From an uncultured Clostridia bacterium (lineage in GTDB: Bacteria > Bacillota > Clostridia > TANB77 > CAG-508): DNA of 14,945 nucleotides. The notes under the pieces were generated by a model. That model saw nothing but the letters and a program-made list of their open reading frames with translations, was not told where the DNA came from and did not search any database. The stretch spans positions 1-14,945 of the forward strand of contig CAOPQH010000028.1 in NCBI GenBank assembly GCA_948505485.1. The letters are read 5' to 3'. The translations under genes were made by a program, and so were the position numbers. Of the stretch, positions 1 to 5,644 are shown one piece after another (within the stretch, counting starts at the first letter, position 1; each line of letters starts with the position of its first letter).

Positions 1-455
1 AATTTTGTTAATGGTACAGCAGCTAAAGTACCTAGTGCTCCTCCTCCAATATCTTTTGCTCCTAAATCATATGATTGTTTTATAACTTCTGATAGTTCAT
101 TGTTTATATTCAATACTCCTTTTGAAATTTGATATATACTCATAACAATTGCTATACATAAAAGTAAAATACAATATTGAATTAATTTAGTTCTTAAATA
201 TTCATTATCTTTACAAGCTATTTTTACTGCTATAGCAAATGTACCTAATGGAAAAATGTATTTTAGAATTCCCATCATTCCTCCTAATACTTCATTTAAA
301 CATTTTCCCATATATCCAGAATTTGTATATATTAATACCGCAAACAATAAACTTAATACAATAACTCCTACTACTATTGCATCTAAATTATTTTTTTTAC
401 TTTTAGAATATCTTTTTGCTTTACTTGTACTTTTTCTTGTTCTTCTTTTAGCCAT
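1..455 (-). CDS. DNA translocase FtsK/SpoIIIE, N-terminal part (cut by window edge)
   Basis: The first 151 residues of an FtsK/SpoIIIE-type translocase; the motor and gamma domains would lie before position 1. FtsK pumps chromosomal DNA through the closing septum. Visible are a basic N-terminus (MAKRRTRKSTSKAKRYSKSK), a membrane helix at about residues 26-45, two more hydrophobic stretches near 55-80 and 90-110, and a Gly-rich segment ending GGGALGTLAAVPL. That last motif is typical of the loop before the final helix of the FtsK 4TM domain. The ATG at 455 has GAAAGGATG upstream as ribosome binding site. The gene lies just beyond a terminator hairpin and no clear promoter of its own is visible, so it may depend on read-through or on a weak promoter. 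Whether it is the vegetative FtsK or the sporulation SpoIIIE paralogue cannot be told from this part. Confidence 0.85.
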   Translation of the reverse strand, partial: MAKRRTRKSTSKAKRYSKSKKNNLDAIVVGVIVLSLLFAVLIYTNSGYMGKCLNEVLGGMMGILKYIFPLGTFAIAVKIACKDNEYLRTKLIQYCILLLCIAIVMSIYQISKGVLNINNELSEVIKQSYDLGAKDIGGGALGTLAAVPLTK

Positions 456-476
456 TTATAACATCCTTTCTTAATT

Positions 477-527
477 AAAAACCAGAACTCAGAAATCACT
501 TTATCTTTTATGACTTCTGACTTCTGG
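477..527 (-). terminator. Rho-independent terminator after the coiled-coil gene
   Basis: A 17-bp stem with two mismatches (482-498 pairs with 511-527; loop of 12 nt) is followed on the minus strand by a run of five T (477-481). It lies 33 nt downstream of the stop of the 561-1064 gene. The stem is built from the short repeat AGAAGTC, and its end is only about 20 nt before the ftsK start codon, so it could also attenuate ftsK transcription. Confidence 0.75.
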
Positions 528-560
528 TATTAATGTATATATTCAAATATTATTTTTGCA

Positions 561-1064
561 TTATTTTAATTCTTTTCTTCCGTTTTGTATTGTTTTAATT
601 GTATCTTCTAATGATATTTGCATTAAATTTATTGCTTCGCTCATATTCTTTTCAAGATTTGTTAGTGTATCTGTTAAAAGAGATTCTGTTCCTTCTAATA
701 GATTGTCTGCATATTCTTTAGTTCCTTTTGAAATTTCTCTTGACATTTCATTTGCTGTTTCTATTATTTCTGCTTTTTGGTCATATGCTTTTCTTGTTAT
801 TTCATGCTCATCTATCATAGCTATAATTCTGTTTTCTGCCTCTTTTACTATTCCGTCAGCTTCCTTTTGAGCCTCAACTAATATTCTTTGTCTTTCTTCT
901 TTAACCCATTTTGCTTGTTTTAGTTCATCTGGAAGTTTTATTCTTATTTCTTTGATTATATCAAGTATCTCTTCAGTATTAACAACTCCTTTTGTTGTAA
1001 AAGGTATTGTTTTAGCATTTTCTAATATTTCCTCCAAACTCTCTAATAATGTGAAAATTTCCAT
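561..1064 (-). CDS. Conserved coiled-coil protein ("ATPase"/ATP-synthase-subunit-B-like) next to rsmD
   Basis: A 167-residue soluble protein with no membrane segment. Residues about 55-110 are rich in Glu, Lys, Ala and Gln (for example EAQKEADGIVKEAENRI) and read as a long coiled coil, like the stalk subunits of F- or V-type ATPases and the tail of DivIVA proteins. Proteins of this kind are often found beside rsmD and coaD in Clostridia and are annotated only loosely as ATPase or DivIVA-like; no nucleotide-binding motif is visible here. Its ATG lies 3 nt after the rsmD stop, with AAAGGGG inside the end of rsmD as ribosome binding site, so the two are co-transcribed. coaD, a common neighbour, is absent from this spot. 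The function is unknown. Confidence 0.8.
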   Translation of the reverse strand: MEIFTLLESLEEILENAKTIPFTTKGVVNTEEILDIIKEIRIKLPDELKQAKWVKEERQRILVEAQKEADGIVKEAENRIIAMIDEHEITRKAYDQKAEIIETANEMSREISKGTKEYADNLLEGTESLLTDTLTNLEKNMSEAINLMQISLEDTIKTIQNGRKELK

Positions 1065-1067
1065 GGT

Positions 1068-1640
1068 TTACCCCTTTCTATCTTGAAGCACTTTATATTT
1101 TAAAAATATAATCTCAGCTCGTCCATACTTTTTTTGGCTAGTAATTTCTATTTTTGTTTCTTTTAATTGATTTATGACTCTTTCTTTGTTATCTGTTTCT
1201 ATTATTATAATTGTTTCATCTGTAATTAATTTCTTTTCTATGATTTTATTTAATAATTCTTTCCACATATTAAACTCATATGGTGGATCTAGATATATTA
1301 AATCAAATTTGTATTGTGAAACTTTTTCTAGACATTGTTCATAATCTTGGTTATAAACTTCGACTTTTTCTTTAAGATGTGTTTTTTCAATATTTTTGTT
1401 TATTATATTAATTGCATCTTTTGATTTATCACATAAAATTACTTTTTTAGCACCTCTACTAGCAGCTTCTAATCCAATTGCTCCACTTCCTGCAAATAAA
1501 TCTAATAATGCTGAATCTAATATATTTTTTTGTATAATATTAAATATTGATTCTTTAACTCTATCTAATGTGGGTCTTGTAGAATCTCCATTTAAAGTAT
1601 ATAGTTTTGTTCCTCTTGCTGTTCCACTTATAATTCTCAT
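1068..1640 (-). CDS. rsmD: 16S rRNA (guanine(966)-N(2))-methyltransferase RsmD
   Basis: RsmD methylates N2 of G966 in helix 31 of 16S rRNA, using S-adenosylmethionine, during 30S assembly. At 190 residues it has the usual family length. Signatures seen are MRIISGTARG at the N-terminus, TRPTLDRVKESIFNI at 21-35, the SAM-binding loop DLFAGSGAIGLEAASRG at 47-63, and the catalytic LDPPY at 117-121, the N6/N2-methyltransferase (D/N)PPY motif. ATG 1640 has GAAAGG upstream at a good distance, and a promoter-like element lies at 1665-1692. It is the first gene of a two-gene unit with the downstream coiled-coil gene. Confidence 0.95.
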   Translation of the reverse strand: MRIISGTARGTKLYTLNGDSTRPTLDRVKESIFNIIQKNILDSALLDLFAGSGAIGLEAASRGAKKVILCDKSKDAINIINKNIEKTHLKEKVEVYNQDYEQCLEKVSQYKFDLIYLDPPYEFNMWKELLNKIIEKKLITDETIIIIETDNKERVINQLKETKIEITSQKKYGRAEIIFLKYKVLQDRKG

Positions 1641-1664
1641 ATAAAAACCTTTCTTTATATCTAT

Positions 1665-1692
1665 ATTTTATTCTTTTTTTTATTAAAGTCAA
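1665..1692 (-). promoter_or_regulatory. Putative sigma-A promoter of rsmD
   Basis: TTGACT (-35, 1687-1692) and TAAAAT (-10, 1665-1670) are separated by 16 nt on the minus strand, giving a short leader before the rsmD ATG at 1640. The flanking bases and A-rich spacer resemble the sepF promoter. The background is very AT-rich, so the -10 is less certain than the -35. Confidence 0.5.
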
Positions 1693-1848
1693 TAGTGTTA
1701 ATAGAATTGTAATATACATTTAACAGTTCTGTAATATTATGTATTTTTTGTAATATTTTACCTATTTTTGTTGGTTTACTCATATGTAATTTTTTACTAT
1801 TAATTTGTTCGCGTGCCAAATTTATGTAATAAATTTGTGTAAAACGTA

Positions 1849-1891
1849 TTTTATATATTAGAAAGTCAGTATGACTTTCTAATATATAAAA
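1849..1891. repeat. Perfect 20-bp inverted repeat with a 3-nt centre
   Basis: 1849-1868 is exactly complementary to 1872-1891, with GTA between the arms. The core arm is ATATATTAGAAAGTCA. It lies directly beyond the divIVA terminator, whose T-run overlaps its edge. There is no T-run after the palindrome in either direction, so it is not an obvious terminator itself; an operator or a relic of a mobile element is possible. Confidence 0.8.
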
Positions 1892-1917
1892 AAAGACTAG
1901 TCAAAAGATTAGTCTTT
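1888..1917 (-). terminator. Rho-independent terminator after divIVA
   Basis: An 11-bp stem with one G-T wobble (1892-1902 with 1907-1917, loop AAAA) runs on the minus strand into a run of seven T that begins in the stem base. It starts 7 nt after the divIVA stop codon. Confidence 0.85.
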
Positions 1918-1924
1918 AGTAAAA

Positions 1925-2377
1925 TTATTCTTCTTTATTTAAATCTTTTAATAACTCTAATTGAGATATTAATAAAGATTCCATTTTTGCTTTATATATA
2001 TCAAATTGTTTTTTAATATCATCTAATTCTCTTTGTTTCATTATAGTTTCTTGCTCTATTGTGTCTAAAGCTTTTTGTGCATTCATTTTAGCATCTTCTA
2101 TTATTTGATCTGCTTGTTTTTTTGCAACATTTTTTACATCTTCAGCTGTAGATTGAGCCATCACTAATGTATTTTGAAGTGTTCCTTCAATTGATTTATA
2201 TTGTACTAAACTATTGTTTAATTCATCCACTTTAGCACGTAGTTCTGATAATTCTTTGTAATTTTTACTATAATCAACTGCTAATTCATCTAAAAAATCA
2301 TCTACTTCTTCTACACTATATCCATTCATCATTTGTTTAGCAAATTTTTTATTTTCTATATCTAAAGGCGTAATCAT
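1925..2377 (-). CDS. divIVA: DivIVA-family cell division / polarity protein
   Basis: A 150-residue DivIVA-family protein. The N-terminal membrane-targeting domain is recognisable from MITPLDIENKKF and from GYSVEEVDDFLDELAVDY at about residues 19-36. The rest is heptad-patterned coiled coil rich in Lys, Glu and Gln (for example ADQIIEDAKMNAQKALDTI). DivIVA binds negatively curved membrane at division sites and poles and recruits division or wall-synthesis proteins. It is somewhat shorter than the B. subtilis protein. The start has AAGGAGG seven nt upstream. It lies 53 nt after sepF and ends in its own terminator, so sepF-divIVA form one unit. In many Firmicutes ylmG, ylmH or both stand between sepF and divIVA; here they do not. 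Confidence 0.92.
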   Translation of the reverse strand: MITPLDIENKKFAKQMMNGYSVEEVDDFLDELAVDYSKNYKELSELRAKVDELNNSLVQYKSIEGTLQNTLVMAQSTAEDVKNVAKKQADQIIEDAKMNAQKALDTIEQETIMKQRELDDIKKQFDIYKAKMESLLISQLELLKDLNKEE

Positions 2378-2430
2378 TTTTTTCCTCCTTAACTTCGAGT
2401 ATTACATTCGCTAAAGTGCTAATCTGTTTA

Positions 2431-2895
2431 CTAAAGGTTGTTTTTTAACCATGAAACTGAAAGTTTATTTTTTATTTCTTCTCTTGCCATTTCATTTGTT
2501 ATTTCATAATTTGCTGGTGCTATTAAAAATATTGAATTTGATACTTTTTGAATGTGACCATCTAAAGCATAAACTCCTCCACTAACAAAGTCTACTATTC
2601 TTCTAGCAACATCTTTATTAACATATTCTAAATTAAGAACAACAGATTTTTTTTCTTTTAAGAAATTACAAATTTCTTCTGATTGTTCAAATGTAGTAGG
2701 TTGAGATATTACCATCTTTATAGCTTGACTTTGTGGCATTGCTACTACTTTATTTCTTCTACCAAATAATTTTCTTTCTTCTTCCTCTTCTTCCTCTTCA
2801 TCATATCCATATACTTCTTCTTCATCATATTCTTCTGGTTCTGCTGAGTCCATCCCAAACAATCCCCATACTTTTTCCATTATTGCTCCTGACAT
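2431..2895 (-). CDS. sepF: Cell division protein SepF
   Basis: SepF polymerises into rings or arcs that tie FtsZ filaments to the membrane and shape the septum. Parts seen in the 154 residues are an N-terminal amphipathic stretch (MEKVWGLFGM, the membrane anchor), a very acidic linker with a run of eight Glu at about 33-40, and the conserved SepF domain from about residue 50 to the end. The domain carries NLEYVNKDVARRIVDF and GGVYALDGHIQKVSNSIFLI, which match the family core well. ATG 2895 is chosen because AGGAGG lies 7 nt upstream; a second ATG five codons in also has a weaker GGAG. A strong promoter lies at 2939-2967. The common neighbour yggS is not present between the HlyD-like gene and sepF. 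Confidence 0.94.
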   Translation of the reverse strand: MSGAIMEKVWGLFGMDSAEPEEYDEEEVYGYDEEEEEEEERKLFGRRNKVVAMPQSQAIKMVISQPTTFEQSEEICNFLKEKKSVVLNLEYVNKDVARRIVDFVSGGVYALDGHIQKVSNSIFLIAPANYEITNEMAREEIKNKLSVSWLKNNL

Positions 2896-2938
2896 TAAAA
2901 AACCTCCTAAAATTTATATTCATTTGTAATATGTATAT

Positions 2939-2967
2939 AGTATCTAACTTTTTTTTAATATTGTCAA
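2939..2967 (-). promoter_or_regulatory. Sigma-A promoter of the sepF-divIVA unit
   Basis: A perfect -35 TTGACA (2962-2967) and -10 GATACT (2939-2944) are separated by exactly 17 nt. Transcription would start about 35 nt before the sepF ATG. This is the best promoter match in the window. Confidence 0.75.
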
Positions 2968-3020
2968 TAGTTTTTATTATTGTTATTTATTTTTAATATT
3001 TTTGTAATATTTTTGTAATA

Positions 3021-4274
3021 TTAATTTATTTTTTCTAAATGTGGGTTTAGTAAAATCTCATCAAATATAGATATTTTCTTATAAGATAGTATCTCAGATA
3101 TACTATATTTCATCTCCTTCAATTCATCAGTAGAATAATTATCTACTATAGAATATTTATCGTTAGTTCTTAGTACATTTACAAGGATTTTACTTAAATA
3201 TCCCGCTCTACTTCTTACCACATACTTTAATCCATTTTCTTCTACTATAGCTTGATTTGGCACTTTAAGTCCTGAATCACTCCACCATATTATATCAAAA
3301 GAAATTTTTCTATAATTTACTAATTCTTGAGTTAATTTATCCAATTTAAGTACTAGTAAAATTGAATCATCATCTTGTTCAGATTTATAATTTATTGTTG
3401 CTTCTATTTCTTCATTATTTGCTAATCTAATTTTTACTTTTTTATTAATATCTGCATTTAAAGCTTCTTCAGATTTTACTATTGTAGCTATATAACACTC
3501 AAAGTTATCTATTACTTTTCCAGCTTCTTCACTTGAAGATATCATTTTGCCTGTTTTTAAATTTAGTTTATCAAGAGTATCTTTATTTAAAGTACCAAAA
3601 TCTTGTGTCGTTAAGACATTTTCTAATCCATCTATCTTGTAAGATACAACTCCGCTCTGTGGAGATTTTACATATTCAGCTCCTGAATTTAGTTGTTGCT
3701 CATATTTGCTTCTTTGTTGTATTAATTTTTTTATACGTGACCCACTTGGGCTTAATTCGCCTGCTATTTCCGCTTTTTTATTTATAAGATTATTAACTTC
3801 CTTTTTGTATTCTAATATTTTTTGTGTATCATTTAATTGATTTAGTTTTTCTACTTTTTCATCTATTTGTTTTTCTATTTGTTTTATATCTGATGACAAT
3901 AAATTATTTTCGTTTTCTAAAGAATTTTGTATTTGTATATCAAGTTCATCTATCTTCTTTACTAATTCTTCTTCATTGTTGCTATAATATCTAAATATTG
4001 TTTCATCCTTTGCAGTTTTTTCATATTCTCCAATAATTTGTACCATTCCATTTTTATAATTTTGCCCTTTAAGTATTGTTTCATTTCTAATAATATATCC
4101 CACTACAGATTCTTCTTTTATTAATGTACCTTCTTCTACTGTACATATATCTGTTGGATCTTTTACTAGTAAGTATATGGTATATAATACATATAAAGTT
4201 ATAATAGTTAGTAACGCTGTTATAATAATCTTTTTTGCTTTTTTATTAATTTTCTTTTTATTATTTTTTTTCAA
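3021..4274 (-). CDS. HlyD-like membrane-anchored protein of the division gene cluster
   Basis: A 417-residue protein with a very basic N-terminus, one membrane helix at about residues 16-37 and a large extracytoplasmic part. Residues about 95-200 form a long Gln/Lys/Glu coiled coil, flanked by beta-rich segments (VEEGTLIKEESVVGYIIR before it and SPQSGVVSYKIDG after it) arranged as in HlyD/membrane-fusion proteins. Later come another beta-rich region and VPNQAIVEENGLKYVV, typical of the membrane-proximal domain. Such proteins sit upstream of yggS/sepF in many Clostridia without a transporter partner, so a division or envelope role is more likely than export; this is inference. The start is a TTG at 4274, supported by GGAGGG six nt upstream and by the lack of any early ATG. 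It overlaps the miaA stop as TTGA, suggesting translational coupling. Confidence 0.8.
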   Translation of the reverse strand: MKKNNKKKINKKAKKIIITALLTIITLYVLYTIYLLVKDPTDICTVEEGTLIKEESVVGYIIRNETILKGQNYKNGMVQIIGEYEKTAKDETIFRYYSNNEEELVKKIDELDIQIQNSLENENNLLSSDIKQIEKQIDEKVEKLNQLNDTQKILEYKKEVNNLINKKAEIAGELSPSGSRIKKLIQQRSKYEQQLNSGAEYVKSPQSGVVSYKIDGLENVLTTQDFGTLNKDTLDKLNLKTGKMISSSEEAGKVIDNFECYIATIVKSEEALNADINKKVKIRLANNEEIEATINYKSEQDDDSILLVLKLDKLTQELVNYRKISFDIIWWSDSGLKVPNQAIVEENGLKYVVRSRAGYLSKILVNVLRTNDKYSIVDNYSTDELKEMKYSISEILSYKKISIFDEILLNPHLEKIN

Positions 4275-5191
4275 TTTATACCCTCCAAAATAATATTTAT
4301 ATTATTTTGTATATCATCTAATCCATTCAGCCATATAGTATCATTATTTTTTCTAAACCATGTTAATTGTCTTTTTGCATATCTTCTTGTTTCCATTTTT
4401 ATTTTTTCTATTAATTCATCTTTAGTATATTTATCATTTATATAGTCAACTACCTCTTTATATCCTAATCCTTGCATAGCTGTTGGGAATTCATTATATT
4501 TTTTCATTATTTCTTTAACTTCTTCTATTAATCCTTGCTCAATCATCTTGTCTACTCTTTTGTTAATTCTATCATATAATTTTTCCCTATCCATATTTAT
4601 TGCAAACACTTTGTAGTCATATTCTATTTCTTTACTTCTAGATTCTATTTCTTGCTCAGTTTTAGTTTTTCCTGTTTCATGATATATTTCTAATATTCTC
4701 ATTATTCTTTTTTTATCATTGCTACTTATTTTCTTTATAGCTATTGGATCTATTTTTAAAGCTTGTTTATATAATACTTCTAATCCTTGTTTATCTACTA
4801 TTTTTTCTAAACTATCTCTATATTCATAATCTATTTTTGTATCTTGATACTCAATTCCATATATAAGACTATTAATATACAAACCTGTTCCCCCGACAAG
4901 TATTGGATGTTTGCCTTTTTCTAAAACTTGTTTTATTGAATTTTCAGCATCTTTTTTAAACTGAGCAACACTATATCTTTTGTTTGGTGGAACAAAATCT
5001 ATCATATGATGTTTTATTCCTTGCATTTCATTTTCGTCAGGTTTTGCTGTTCCTATTTTTAAATCTTTATATATTTGCATAGAATCACATGAAATAACTT
5101 CTCCATTAATTTGTTTAGCTAATTCAACACCTAACGATGTCTTTCCTGATGCTGTTGGCCCACATATAACTATAACTTTAGGCTTGTCCAT
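4271..5191 (-). CDS. miaA: tRNA dimethylallyltransferase MiaA
   Basis: MiaA transfers a dimethylallyl group from DMAPP to N6 of A37 in tRNAs that read codons starting with U, which improves decoding. The 306-residue protein has the usual length. Motifs are the P-loop GPTASGKT at 11-18, DSMQIYKDLKIGTAKP from 36, HHMIDFVPP near 61-69, VGGTGLYINSLIYG in the middle and AKRQLTWFRKN near the C-terminus. The open frame extends 25 codons further upstream, but ATG 5191 is the real start: it has GAGGAGG just upstream and aligns with the family N-terminus. It lies 14 nt after the upstream membrane-protein gene and overlaps the HlyD-like gene by 3 nt. Confidence 0.95.
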   Translation of the reverse strand: MDKPKVIVICGPTASGKTSLGVELAKQINGEVISCDSMQIYKDLKIGTAKPDENEMQGIKHHMIDFVPPNKRYSVAQFKKDAENSIKQVLEKGKHPILVGGTGLYINSLIYGIEYQDTKIDYEYRDSLEKIVDKQGLEVLYKQALKIDPIAIKKISSNDKKRIMRILEIYHETGKTKTEQEIESRSKEIEYDYKVFAINMDREKLYDRINKRVDKMIEQGLIEEVKEIMKKYNEFPTAMQGLGYKEVVDYINDKYTKDELIEKIKMETRRYAKRQLTWFRKNNDTIWLNGLDDIQNNINIILEGIN

Positions 5192-5205
5192 ATATCCTCC
5201 TCTAA

Positions 5206-5637
5206 TTATTTCATATTTTCTAAAATTTTTAATATTCCTATCTGAATATTTTTTAAATACATACATTCCAATATCAATATTAATATAAAAATAATTGACA
5301 TTAATATAATCTTTTTCTTTAATTCATCTTCTTCTATAGAATTTTCTTTAACTCTACTAATTTGTTTAGCAATAAAAGGTATTATAACTATTCCATTTAC
5401 TGGTGCAAAAGTTAAGACCAATATATTTCTAACATCTTTAACCATACTCTCATTAGGGTATTGTATACTACTTTTAGATATATTAAATAATATAAAAGTT
5501 ATTAAAAGTATTAATAATGTTGATATGATTATGAATATTATTTTAGCTTTTACGTTAGTTACATTATATAAATTATTTAATGTCCAACCTATTAATACTG
5601 CAAATAATACTATAATTATAATTCCAATTATAACCAT
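5206..5637 (-). CDS. Four-helix membrane protein of unknown function between mutL and miaA
   Basis: I do not recognise a named family. The 143-residue protein is hydrophobic, with predicted helices at about 2-20, 32-52, 72-90 and 109-128. A charged loop lies between helices 3 and 4 (SRVKENSIEEDELKKK, about residues 94-109), and a short loop (SIQYPNESMVKDVRN) between 2 and 3. ATG 5637 is preferred over the longer frame because GGTAGGGG lies just upstream and because it then starts 7 nt after the mutL stop instead of overlapping it. It is part of the mutL-miaA operon. Base composition matches its neighbours and there is no sign of transfer. Confidence 0.7.
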   Translation of the reverse strand: MVIIGIIIIVLFAVLIGWTLNNLYNVTNVKAKIIFIIISTLLILLITFILFNISKSSIQYPNESMVKDVRNILVLTFAPVNGIVIIPFIAKQISRVKENSIEEDELKKKIILMSIIFILILILECMYLKNIQIGILKILENMK

Positions 5638-5644
5638 TTTTCCC

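Noticed and set aside
2733..2996. Plus-strand Leu/Ile-rich frame opposite sepF
   Set aside because: Antisense of the acidic SepF linker and its promoter region; no ribosome binding site.
5192..5266. 25-codon N-terminal extension of MiaA
   Set aside because: The family begins at MDKPKVIVICGPTASGKT, GAGGAGG lies directly before that ATG, and the extension would overlap the upstream membrane-protein gene.
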